Shown here one piece after another: positions 11,791 to 22,859 of a stretch of DNA of 64,000 nucleotides; positions within the stretch are counted from its first letter, which is position 1; the number at the start of each line of letters is the position of its first letter. Location: assembly GCF_901000735.1 (NCBI RefSeq), contig NC_081545.1, positions 4,322,583-4,386,582 on the forward strand, given 5' to 3'. The notes under the pieces are model-generated. The model did no database searches. It saw only the letters and a list, made by a program, of their open reading frames with translations, and had not been told where the DNA came from. Position numbers and translations under genes: made by a program. Source of the stretch: Corylus avellana. Its lineage: Eukaryota; Streptophyta; Magnoliopsida; Fagales; Betulaceae.

Positions 11791-12359
11791 TCCTTTTTAC
11801 ATTAAAATGACAAAAATACCTCTGATGATTTTTTTTTTTTTTTAAAGAAATCAATCATCATATTTATTTTTCTAATTGATAAGGAAAAAAAGAAAAAAGA
11901 TTATAAGTGATCATCATATATTAATTATACATAACAAGATTATCCTCTATAATTTCTTGCTTTGGCGTTTCTGGCTGTTAGAACTTAGAGTTGCATCCCA
12001 TCTCACATGCATGTTCCCCAACGAGGCCGCATAGTGGAACTAAATGTTCCACCAAATGCCATGAAAGTCTCCTCTATCTATCAAATGCTTCTAACTTTTA
12101 ATTAATTATACCTACCGGAAGAAAGTCTAATCGAAGATAGTATAATATTTAATTATGCAATTATTTTAAGCACTTATTCATTGGTGGAGAGTTGCTTGTG
12201 GGATGCTTGAGAGTTGGGCCTTTGGACAAGATTCTAAGTTCACCACATGCTAGTGAAGAAAATGAGAAACACCAAATCCCATACGTCAAGAAGAAACTAG
12301 CTAAAGAAAGAGGAAAAAGGTAAAATTTCATTTCGATTTTGACAAAAGTACCAATAATA

Positions 12360-12874
12360 TGTTAGAGAATAGCAATGTGGAATAATATGTTAGAGAATAG
12401 CAATGTCGGTTTGTCCCACATTGGTTAAGTATGGAGTCCATCTTTCCTTTGACCTCTATATAATGAGGCATCTTATATACAATAAAATCATTCAATAAAA
12501 GCAAGATGTAACCTATAAGGTTTTAGTGTATGAATGTAAGCATATTGTTGAACCACTTTAATCTTGTTTATTATTCCGCTTTATATTTTCGCATTATGAA
12601 TTCATTATGACCACTTTTAATCTTGTTTATGTTATACCAAGAGAGAATTCATAATGCGGAAATATAAAGTGGAATAATAAATAAGAGAAGAGACACAAGA
12701 TTAAGGTGGTTTGACAATATGCATACATCTACACACTAAAGTCCTATAGGCTACATCTTATTTTTATTAAATTATTTTATTTTACATAAAATGCCTCATT
12801 ATATAGAGGCCAAAGGAGAGAGGGACTCCATACTCAACCAATGTGGGACGAACCCACATTGCTATTCTCTAACA
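12360..12874. repeat. LTR-derived palindrome
   Basis: A minus-oriented LTR-like unit (12630-12874, 245 bp, TG...CA ends, containing a CCCACATTGG word and TATATAATGAGG) faces a truncated plus-oriented copy (12388-12604). The two form a palindrome with a spacer of about 25 bp. The first 22 bases of the unit are additionally repeated at 12360. No primer-binding site, polypurine tract or coding region lies between them, so these look like two solo-LTR remains in opposite orientation or a foldback element made from one LTR. Confidence 0.65.
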
Positions 12875-12879
12875 TAACA

Positions 12880-13491
12880 GGCCTTCACAAAATAGATTAA
12901 GAAGGTGTTAGTTAAGAAATATAAAACAGGAAATTAATGTTCCTAAGTTCTTTAAGAAGTTATTTGCTCTACCAATTCTGAATAATTGGTATGCATTGGG
13001 TTATATATAATAAACACTTTTTCGAAATACAATAGAGCCTAGAAATTCTCAATAATTTGGTTGGGTTTACCAAATCATAACACTCTCAAAGTTTCTATTC
13101 TAACAAAGAGAGACAAATTTTAAAATTTACGAAAGGTTTTGACAGAGACAGAAAAAGAGAAAAAATTGTTGTCAATTTAGCAGATTCATCAGATAGCAAT
13201 CTCAACTATTAAATCGTAATTGTCATGCACACTTACTATAACTTCTTTGGGCAAGAGGAGAAAGTAATGGGCTTAGAAGCATTGTCCCGATCGCGATGCA
13301 CTTAAACAAACTATATTAAAACCTCATCCATTTGGGTTCAATCTCTTGGAGTTCTAAAATTGTTAGGCCAAGATAGAACAGCCCACTACATTTTTTATAC
13401 ATAAGATAGGAAAAAGGTTGATTTTTTTTTTGGGGGGGGGGGGGGGTGGGTGGTGAGGGGGCATTTGCATAGGACAAGTAGGTCTCCTCAC

Positions 13492-13545
<54 letters not shown>

Positions 13546-14260
13546 CCTTCTATTATAACAAGAGTTTGTAGTGCAATGGTATTCAGAACACTGGCCAAAT
13601 ATAAATGTGGATATTTCAAAAGATTATCTATATGGTGCTACTACTATTACTTAAACAATGCATGTTTAGTGATATTTTCAACTAACTGACTTTGATGATT
13701 GGTGGGTGCTAAAAACCATTTTTGCTCAACTCACTGCACGGCGACACCCGCCAGTCTTCAACCCTAGTGCCAATCTTCCAAAATCCATATTTTTAGGAAA
13801 TCTTTTCACGGATTCTCATAGTGTTAGCTAGCTACTGTGGATTTTTTGGCTGGGGTGGGGTGGGTGTGGCTCTACAAAAAATTAATATAACCATGAAAAT
13901 ACTAGAGATTTGAGAGAAAGAACGAAAAGTATACCAAAGGTGACATCTAAACAATTCCTAATATACCGCAAAAACATTAATTGATTAAAATTATTGAGAT
14001 TAAGAGTCAATTTGGCCCTCTAATTTTGCCAGTCAAAAGTGTGATTTTAAGCAAAATTGTCTTGTTTGAAAAAACATAGAAAAATATATGTTTTCGAATC
14101 GCAATGAAGAAGTGTGATTTTAAAAAAACACGCGATTTGAAAGGTTACACTGTAATTTTATCAAATGCTAAACTGCGTTTTAAAAAGTTGTGTTTTTGAT
14201 TCGCATGTTTTGAAATAACTATTTTTTAAACTACACATTTTGAAATCGTAAAACTAAACC
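12880..14260. other. Intergenic with simple repeats
   Basis: Spacer. Holds a G-run at 13432-13446 and an (AT)n microsatellite at about 13495-13541. No coding signal. Confidence 0.5.
13495..13541. repeat. (AT)n microsatellite
   Basis: Uninterrupted alternating AT over about 46 bases; likely length-polymorphic. Confidence 0.9.
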
Positions 14261-14320
14261 ACTACCCAAAAAAAAAAAAAAAATAGTGACGTGTCTACCG
14301 TGTAGGTTTTTTTCAAACAT

Positions 14321-14398
14321 ACCAATTGGTGACATGTCAATTTCTAACGTCACTAATTTTTTTTAGTGAAGTGTTAGAAATTAACATGTCACCAATTC
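14321..14398. repeat. Short hairpin-forming inverted repeat
   Basis: Arms carrying TTGGTGACATGT and ACATGTCACCAA face each other across a T-run; a third GTCACCAATTGG copy lies at about 14488. Looks like MITE termini, but outer ends were not resolved. Confidence 0.45.
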
Positions 14399-15054
14399 AA
14401 AAACCCATTAAAAAATATTTCGGAAAAGGAAAAAATAAAACAAAAAGATTGAAATAAAAATAAATTGTGACGTGTTGTTTTTCACACGTCACCAATTGGA
14501 GAGAAAATAGGGTTACTTATGCCTTTCTAAAATGATACCTATTAAAACAACTGACATGTTATCGATGTAACCAAAGAGAATTTTCCTCTCAAAAGGTTTT
14601 CTCTTCAATTTTACCTATTAAAAAGGTGACTTATTATCGAGATATCCAAAAAAAAAAAAAATTCTTCTCAAAATGATTTCTCTTTAATTTTGTAGACGTT
14701 TCTTCTTCATAAAATCAAATGAAAATTTTTGGCTCAAAACTTTTTTACAACATAGAGGGCAAAAAAACCTAATGAAAATATATTCAATTCTCAACGCCAA
14801 CATACCACAGTTTTAATAGGTGGTATTTTTTAAACGTTTAGATATTTAAAAATGTTTAAAATTACGTAATTTAAGAATCTACTACTCCTTTAAACGACAA
14901 AAACAAAAAAAAAAAACAAAATCCTCTAGGCCCTAACTAACGGTCTTTGCCTTTGACCTGCCAAGACGGCAAGGGAAAGAATTTGGCTTTGTCGTGTAGT
15001 CACTGCCGTTAAAAGGTGAAGAATTTTTTGTGCTTTGAGATTGATCTTGCTTTC

Positions 15055-15180
15055 GTTTTATATGATTATATTTCCTTCTTAACGGTCCTTTACAATATAA
15101 TAAAGTGCTTTATATTGTTTTTGCTTTCCTTTTATATGATTATATTTCCTTCTTAACGGTGCTTTATATTGTTTATCATG
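15055..15180. repeat. Tandem repeat, about 70 bp unit, two copies
   Basis: The segment 'ttatatgattatatttccttcttaacgg' plus 'ctttatattg' repeats twice here. The mirror copy (about 55940-56130) has three units. Confidence 0.75.
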
Positions 15181-15252
15181 TCGAATGTTATATTATTTTT
15201 TTATGTGCCTTGTCACTAGCTTTAATTTGTTCAGAGGCATCCCACGAATTAG

Positions 15253-15480
15253 AATTTTTATGGACAGAAATTTTCTCAAAATCAGTCTAGAGGAAATATC
15301 CTCTAACCCATTTAAAATAGTTTTAAGTATCTATAAATATTTAAAACGCACATCAAATTCTTAAGGTCATTATTTCACTTTATTAACTTAGACTAACGCT
15401 TTAAACGTTTATAAACACTTGACACTATTTTAAATAAATTTGAAGATATTTTTTTTAGACCGATTTGAAGGAAATTTTTG
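15253..15480. mobile_element. Short foldback element, same family as 60101-60335
   Basis: Inverted halves share 'aaattttct', 'ccatttaaaatag', 'tctataaa.attta' and 'gacactattttaaat'. Copies: here, its mirror at about 55620-55855, and 60101-60335. Target duplication not resolved. Confidence 0.5.
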
Positions 15481-16124
15481 TCATTTTTTATTAATGAAGG
15501 TTAGAAAAATGTTTAGAAGAGACGTGTTCTGAACTTAGACGTGTTTCATACGTTAATTCAATTTTATTTTATTTGATTTGTGCATAGTTTATAGAAATAG
15601 ATGGGTTGTGGGTTAAATGGACATAAGAAAAAAAAATTCAAATCCAATGACCATGGCCCCTGGTTTCCTCTCTGTTTACATTATTTTCCAATTTTAGTTC
15701 TACAGCATGGGAATCTGTAAATTTGTTTCTACTTGAAGGCTTAAGCAAAGGCAAAGAGAATACTTGTCCACACAACACCTTCAAAATTTTACCAAATCTC
15801 GTGATACATTTTCCCATGAGGAGAAAAGATGGATAGGCTTTCCCATCATCTAGTCATATCAAGCACTAGAAATTATTTGTTAAAGAGAAAGATAGTTAAT
15901 TAAAGTTATTACTCTAAATCATGAGATTATTTGCAACGTTCTTCCTAAATTATGAATTTTTTACAATCGATACAAGATCATGAGATTAATTTATAATTTT
16001 CACCCAAATATCTAAATAAGTGTAAAAAATTCAATATTAATGAATTTTAGAGTACATGGGTTTTCGCTTGCACAAATATGTCAAACTAACATATTTATGT
16101 AGATTTGTGTTGGCATGGACGTTT

Positions 16125-16415
16125 TATGCGTCCAAGGCCGAGGAATAAACACTACCTATACGTTGGATTGTGTTTACCTAAAGCAGATCTATTATTTCAT
16201 TTAAAAATTAGTCATAGGTTAGCGGAAGTTAAAATCATAGATAAGTCTTAAATGATAGAATATTATGTATGTGTTTATGATGTTGTAACATTATTGCTTC
16301 GGCTATGATTTGCATTCTCAGAGCTTTGTACTCTTGTGATGTAAGACTTATATGCTCGTGATCCTTTTTATTAATGATATTGGAATGATTTTCCCTTTCA
16401 AAAAAATTTGCAATG
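16125..16415 (+). mobile_element. Possible LINE 3' end fragment
   Basis: The text 'tttgtactcttgtgatgtaag...tttttattaatgatattgg' resembles 3' ends of plant LINEs, followed by a short A-run. Weak evidence. A 61-codon open frame on the opposite strand is preserved in the mirror copy (54690-54875), but it has no recognisable motif. Confidence 0.3.
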
Positions 16416-16507
16416 TCCAACTTACCCCCTTAACTTATCTATTAATTTCGAAAAAAAAAAAAAAACTAGACTGATTCTCACTCTTTATATTAAATGTGTA
16501 AAATTAG

Positions 16508-17286
16508 GAAAATATATAAAAAAAAAACTCCAACTACTGAGTGAGCCAAGATAGTTCTAATGTTCAAAATGTACTAAAGTTGCCCCAAAAACTACCAAAA
16601 TGTATCAAAAATGCCACTAATTTTTTATATTCCTATAATACCCCTATTTTTTTTTTTATTCATATAATACCCATATTCTTTTAACAAATAAAATAATAAA
16701 ATAATTGTAAAAAAAACAAAACCAATGGGTTAATAAATACAACAAAAAAAAAAAGTTTTTTAGAATAAATAAATAATTAGTCACTGTAGTTGGCTTAAAT
16801 TACAAATTGCTTCATGTCGTATTAAAGTAAAATCAAAGGTATGGTTCTGGAGATATTCCAAAAAACCAATTTAGTTCCTGGAGTCAAATTCTGTTAAAAA
16901 ATTGTTTTTATTTGCCCTTTGATTTTACTTTAATACGACATGAAGCAATTTGTAATTTAAGCTAACTATAGTGACTAATTATTTATTTATTTCAAAAAAA
17001 AATCAGAGATATATATATAGGTATATATATATATATATATATATTCACCCATTGAGTTTTTTTTGTATTTAAAAAAAAATTGTTTGGTTTTTTTTTTACA
17101 ATTTTTTTTTTTAATTTTTTTATTATTTTATTTGTTAAAAAAATATGTGTATTATAGGAATATAAAAAAAAGTAGCATTTTTGATACATTTTGGTAGTTT
17201 TGGGGCTACTTTAGTACCTTTTGAACATTGAAGTGCTATATTGCAAACCGTTGATAGTTTGAGAGACTTTTTTATATTTTTCTCAT
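16508..17286. mobile_element. Foldback element, intact copy
   Basis: About 780 bp with long inverted arms: both ends carry 'aaaatatataaaaaa', 'caaactac', 'ttcaaaa.gtactaaagt.gcccc', 'aaactaccaaaatgtatcaaaaatgc'. Inside, a second inverted pair holds 'aaattgcttcatgtcgtattaaagtaaaatcaaagg'-type sequence. The mirror copy at about 53855-54525 has lost the outer part of one arm. Target duplication not clear. Confidence 0.65.
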
Positions 17287-17642
17287 TTATCTTTTATTGC
17301 ATACGTTTACCGAAGTTGAGTGAAGTGGAGATTGCCAAAAGACATACTTGGTGTTTGGAAATTATTGAGAGGGGCTTCACGTCTCATCGATTTGTGTCCA
17401 AGGCAAGGTAATTGTTGTGGGTGCAGGTATGAGTATTGCGTTGCACATTAAAAAAATTTTAAAATAAAGTAAAATAAGTAGTTAAAATACCTAAATGGCC
17501 CATTAGCTTAAGCTTTTTGGTTAGCGCTAAAGTAGTATTCAAATATATATCTTAATGTATTCCTACCGAACTCTCTAAGTAATTCTCTAAATCTCCAAAG
17601 TAGTTAGGTACACACTAGAGCATGAGTTCGAATCCTGCTATG

Positions 17643-18868
17643 CAGGGCTGGCCCAAAGGCTAGGCGACTCGCCTACGGCCCCCATTTAATAAGGCCCCAA
17701 AAAAAATTTTAATAATGCCAAAAAAAAAAAAATTTTGGTAAACAATTTTTCAATAAGGCCCAAAACAAATTTTTTTTTTGGAAATTTTTTTGAATAAGGC
17801 CCAAAAAAAAATTTCCTTAAAAATTTCAGGCCTCTAATAATGGTAAATAAGTAATAAGGCCCAATTTAATAAGGACAATAATAATAAGAATAATAATTCA
17901 AAAGAAAAAAAAAATCTCTAACCAACGTCTCTGTCTCTTTGATGGAATTTGGAGAATGAAATAATATTAAAAAACCTATCACCAACATCTATGGTCTCTG
18001 AGTGATGGAATTTCACATTAAAAGAGGAATCAAATAGTATTGTTTATTCTCAAAGTGGAATGTAGACTGTCTCTTGTCTCTTTGTTGTTGGAATTTCACA
18101 TAAGAACGAGAACTTTCACTCGTATCTATTATCTAGCCTGCAATTTTTCTAACTCTCTCGAAGATCAAGAACCTTCATGCTAATTCTCCAAAACCTTCTT
18201 CCTCTCCAAAACGAGAAATCTCCAAGAACTCTCTAGTCTCTATCTCTCTGATTTATTGTTCTATTTTTATAATTTATTTTATTATAGTCAGAATATATAT
18301 ATTTTTTTTTATATAAATTGTGTTTGTTTAATTTGTTAATATTTTTAATCAAACATGTCTATTAGTAGAAAGATATGAAAAAAGAAAAAAGAAAAAAGGA
18401 AAGTAGAGAAACTGATTGAATCTCATAGAGGAGCTCTAAATAAATTTGTTATTAGAAATAAACAAAATATAGAGAATAATTTAGGTGAAAAACTCATAAA
18501 TGAACAAGAAATTCATAAAAAAGAATTAGAAGATAATGAAAATATTATTGATGTATCTAACTCTATTGTTACAAATATTTATGACACAGGCCAATGAAAA
18601 AATATTGATGCAAAAAAGTGCTCCAATTGACATTTTAAATTATATAAAAAGATTTAATTATTTTCCAAATGCATGTATGGCTTATAGAATTTTATTGACA
18701 ATACATGGTACAGCTGTTTCTGCATAAAGAAGTTTTTCAAAATTAAAATTGATAAAATCCTACCTAAGATCAACAATGTCACAAGAAAAATTAAATGAAT
18801 TAGCCATATTATCAATTGAAAAAAGGATTTTAGAAAATCTTGATTATAAAAATATTAAAATCAAGTGA
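17643..18868 (+). pseudogene. Internally deleted hAT transposase (ZMYM-like)
   Basis: The left end CAGGGCTGGCCCAAAGG fits an hAT terminal repeat. The segment from about 18356 encodes the N-terminal part of a zinc-finger MYM-type hAT transposase, including VEKLIESHRGAL and NLGEKLINEQ. At about 18590, in another frame, it jumps to the C-terminal dimerisation region (PIDILNYIKRF, then ERSFSKLKL-like text). The whole catalytic middle is missing. A stop (TAA at 18725) sits where the conserved Glu of AERSFSKLK is expected. Non-functional; the mirror copy at 52292-53485 is decayed differently. Confidence 0.72.
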
Positions 18869-18869
18869 A

Positions 18870-19670
18870 CCCTATCCATGGGCAGGAAAGAGAGCTTCCT
18901 CTATCACTTGAACCCTTGGCTGGAACATTTGCTCGAACAAAGCGAGATCTACGGTGCCTTGTCGGTTCATGACGAAGCAAGTGAGTTGCTCCAATACAGT
19001 TTGGGATCATTTTCAGTCATAGGATAATTTGGGTCCTCGGGATTATTTATGTTGAAACAATCGAAACAACAACAAATCTGACAGGGGACATTACTCTGTT
19101 GTAAGGAATACTCTGTATCACCAAACCAAAATTTGTCAGAGTGTTACATATATAAGATAGAATTAAATTCAAGCCATCTTATATAATTTTTAAATTTGGG
19201 ATATTGGGCATCCTGGTATTATTCTTATTCTTTTCCCTGCTCTCTTTTTTAGTCAAAGACTTCTCTTTTTTTAAGGTGAGCAAGGAGCTCATTACTCTGT
19301 TATAAGGGAAATTGTTTGTGTGAAAAAAATAATATATATATTTTTATCATATAAAATAATATTACTTTTCACACTCATGCATTAATACAATATAATCCTT
19401 TGATTATCCATGGGAAGGGAGAAGAACATTCAGATAATTGAAAATATGATTGAAATTCCACACATTCTTGGACATACCAATAAGAACACATTGTACAGTT
19501 TACTTGCTTTAATAACATGCCCCATTCAGATGAGAGTTAAAACCCATGATAAGGTTTCTTCTCTTTAAAGGAAAGAAAAACTGGCATATTTCATACAACC
19601 AAACTTTGCTACAACCCCAACCCAAAATTTTTCCTGCTCTGATGGAGAAACAGAATCCATATTATGGCAT
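18870..19670. other. 3' flank of R3-MYB, partly unexplained
   Basis: 18890-19025 reads as about 48 open codons (GRKESFLYHLNPWLEH...) ending in TAG; it is preserved in the mirror copy but matches no family I recognise. The remainder is AT-rich spacer. Confidence 0.3.
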
Positions 19671-19672
19671 TT

Positions 19673-20347
19673 TCATACACTTGTTGAGTATCTTGAGGTC
19701 CAGTACTTCTTAATTTCCTCTGCTGTTCTTCCAGGAATTCTCCCAGCAATTAGAGACCACCTATGGATCAGCACCACCTTTTTCTCATGAGTTCATTGAA
19801 ACTTCAAGAAAGTTACAAACAAGTTTGGGAAAAGCAAACAAAAGGGATAGAAAAACAACCCCACCTCTCACCAACAAGGTTATACATCCTAGTGATAAGA
19901 GTTTCCTCATCTTCAGAGAATTCAAGCTTGGAATCGTGACTACTATTTTCCTCTGCAACAAACACAGAAAAAGTCATAATTTCTCATTAGCTTCATACCC
20001 AATATCCCAATCCTAGAGATAGTAAAAGCAGTACCCTTTTTGCTTTAAAATCTTTTGAGATAGTAATCTGGGTAGGATGGTAGGCATTTTTACAGAGAAA
20101 GAAAAGAAAATTACTCAAGAGGACACATGGGTATCTCTGAAATCATCAGAGGTATAATTACCAAAGTGTATATAATCAAGGTGTGACATAATTTGACATG
20201 TCTACCAACTGAATCCACAGAGGTTGTCATCAGAAAACAGTTGAAATAACTGTCAAAGAAGTAAAAAAAAAAGAGCCACTAATTTCAAAGGGTACCTCTG
20301 GAATCCATAGAAGTATCATCTGAGGAGGAGTGATCCAAGTCAGCCAT
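19673..20347 (-). CDS. R3-MYB single-repeat regulator (CPC/TRY/TCL type)
   Basis: Small MYB lacking an activation domain; this family competes with R2R3-MYBs for bHLH partners and restrains trichome, root-hair or pigment programmes in the nucleus. Exons on the minus strand: 20296-20347, 19865-19952, 19673-19760; 228 nt, 75 aa. The N-terminus is acidic and Ser-rich ([16 protein letters not shown]). The R3 repeat follows, with tryptophans in [10 protein letters not shown] and KKYWTSRY. The first helix reads [16 protein letters not shown], close to the bHLH-interaction signature [D/E]Lx2[R/K]x3Lx6Lx3R; the usual Asp before Leu is Thr. Splice sites are GT-AG and fall where this family has them. 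The copy at 50818-51492 has an identical coding sequence. Closest remembered relatives are TCL1/ETC proteins; the exact orthologue is uncertain. Confidence 0.93.
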
Positions 20348-20813
20348 AGGAGTTGAAAACGTAAGAAACAATCAAAGAGCTACAAGATTATAGCGTAAAA
20401 TTCAGAGGGAGAAGGCGTGTGTTGAAATTAAGGGCAGTTATTAAGTAGTATTAATAGGAGAGGTAAGAAAATGGCTTCCGCGGATGGAGAAGAATGGGCG
20501 GTGAGATAGAAAGTTGAAGAAGAATGGTAGTTGACAGAGCAGTCTCTAGTCCAACGTTGATAGGTTGTTGAACCCAAATGTTTGTTGGTTTAGATTTTTG
20601 CAGATTGATAAATCTCAAGTGTACTGGCTCACACCCATATACAATGTCTATAGCAGCACGGAACCCACAAGTGGCACACAGATGGGATGTTGGGTCCCAC
20701 AATTAGATAGCGTTAGTTCTAAAAGCTTAAGATGATAAAAATAGATAAATTTAATTACTTAATTATTATTTTAGTATTTTCTTTTTATGTGTGGGTTCAA
20801 ACTCCATTTTAAT

Positions 20814-21624
20814 TAGAGATGGGCAGATTAACCGGTTACCGATTACCGGCCGTATACAGGTTTCGACCGAACCGATATTAACCGTAACCGATATACCGAT
20901 ATCCTTATCGGTTAAATTTTTTATACCGGTATACTTATCGGTTCGGTTAGAAATTTCAAATCGGTTAACCGTTTAACCGATATAAACCATTAAGTAGGGA
21001 TGCCAAAACGATGTAGTTTTGGGATTATATATATACCTATGTAACCTTATCTTAATTTGGGATTTGATATTTTGACTTTTTTTTTTTTAGTATTGGTATT
21101 GGATGGGATTTCTTTGCCTTTGGTGAAAGCATTTTTCATTAACTAGTTTTGTTAGTCTAATTAGCATTCATTATATTAATTAGTTCATTTACTTTGGAAA
21201 AATGTATTTTATAAAAAAAAATAAAAAATAATAATAATAAAATAAAAAATAAAAATAAAAATGTTGTGGTGAATCAATATAAAAAAGCTTCAATTTTTAG
21301 ACCAAAAAACAAATATTTGGGTCCAACAAAAAGTATTTGGACCCTAAAACAACTCATTTTTATTCAGTTATTTTCGCCCAATAAAAAATATTTGGGTTCT
21401 CAAAAGTTAAAAAAAAAACTCATTTTTGGCCCAACAAAATATATCAATATAAAACCCACGGTTAAATCGGTTAACCGGTTTAACCGAACCGTTTAACCGT
21501 GTACCGTTATAACCGATAATTTCGGTTAAAATTCTTATTGGTTCGGTATCGGTTAATAAACCGCTTAACCGAAAATTATCGGTTAATAACCGATAAGAGC
21601 CAAAACCGGACTTACCCAGGCCTA
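20814..21624. mobile_element. hAT-type AACCG-rich element (left arm copy)
   Basis: An 811 bp element starting TAGAGATGGGCAGATTAACC and ending CTTACCCAGGCCTA, flanked by a perfect 8 bp repeat ATTTTAAT (20806-20813 and 21625-21632). The ends are rich in AACCGGTTA words, with an AT-rich unrelated centre (21000-21440). Same family as 2739-3169. The mirrored copy is 49580-50351 with the complementary duplication. Confidence 0.87.
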
Positions 21625-21634
21625 ATTTTAATAG

Positions 21635-22650
21635 CTGAGACCCAACACGTAGAATATTTAATTAAAATTGGAGGTAAATGACGGAGTCAATGTTCGAGCT
21701 CATGATTTTTAGTTCTGATACCATGTTAAATTAATACTTGTCTCAAAAGCTTAAACTGATATGAAGAAGTAAATTTAATCACTTAATCATTACTTTAACA
21801 TATAGTCAAGGGTTCGTTTCGCCTTACGATTTCAAACAAAATCATAGATAAGTGTATTGTTTGAAAGTGTCGTTTCAAAAAAATTATGGTTTGAAAATAT
21901 AGAAAAATTTGAATTTTCCTATTGTAGGAAGGGTCTAGGGAGCACCTTTTTAAAAAAAAATAAAAAAAATAATAATACAATTTTAAAGGTTAAATTATGA
22001 TTTTAAAGATTAAATCATGATTTTTTATATTTTTAAAAATTGTATTTTTACACTAACGTTTTTAAATTGCATCTTTTAAAACATCAAATCAAACGGACTC
22101 TTAAGAAAAAAAGGATCCATTCAAGCTTAAAGTTTTAAAAAATGCATATTAAAATCACATGTTATATTAAAAATGTATGTGAGAATTAAAAATCACATAC
22201 ATTTTAGACAAATAAATGCCAATTTAATAAATTGAATTGGGAAAATATCCTTGCATCCCACTCAGAGAAAAACTTTGTTAATTCAATGTTTTTATGATCA
22301 AATTAATAAATGTTGAAATCAAAAGCCTTGTATACACTTAATCTATTTAGGCATCAGATGGAAAGGGATTTTGTGATTGGTCATGCTTTGGTGCGAGCAA
22401 TATACACAAGTGTTTCCTTCATGGAAATTGTTTGGTGAGAATGTAGAAGTTACGTAGATTGTCCTCTGTTTGTCTTAGCAATAATTAAGAAACTGCCAAA
22501 CATGCTTTAAGACACAACAGCTAAGAATGCCCATTTTAAATATACAAAGACAAGTTCCTCTGTCTCTCTCAGCTGGCCTTTCTATGTCTTGTTTCTTTCT
22601 TGGTCCCTTATCTAATTATCTCTTTACCATTCTCACACGCCGCCTGAAGA
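21635..22650. other. Spacer with dispersed repeat fragments
   Basis: 21660-21800 belongs to the dispersed repeat with 'ataccatgttaaattaat' and 'aagcttaaactgatatg' words also seen at 38540-38800. The rest is AT-rich with no coding signal. Confidence 0.4.
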
Positions 22651-22699
22651 GTATTCTATTGAAAAAAAACAAACAAACAAACAAAAAGACCATAACAAT

Positions 22700-22800
22700 C
22701 TAAGAAGACTAGAAAATACATTAAAAGAAAGTCTAAGAACACTAGAAAATACATTAAAAGAAAGTCTAAGAACACTAGAAAATACATTAAAAGAAAGTCG
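22700..22800. repeat. 36 bp tandem repeat, three units
   Basis: Units of 'ctagaaaatacattaaaagaaagtctaagaa' type repeat three times. The mirror copy at about 48400-48475 has two units, so the array has changed length since the copies split. Confidence 0.85.
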
Positions 22801-22859
22801 GGGAGTTGTTCAAATTGTCTACAAGTCTTCTGATACCTCAACTCATTCAAACGTAAGAC

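Noticed and set aside
12625..12879. Target duplication for the 12630-12874 LTR unit
   Set aside because: Flanking pentamers are GTTTA and TAACA, which do not match.
20451..20702. 83-codon frame beginning MWDPTSHLCATCGF, preserved in both mirror copies
   Set aside because: It is the upstream region of the R3-MYB read on the gene's own strand; conservation is explained by the duplication. It has no family motif and normal promoter-like AT content.
22700..22800. Regular short repeats considered as a CRISPR-like array
   Set aside because: Units are directly adjacent with no variable spacers, and this is plant nuclear DNA.
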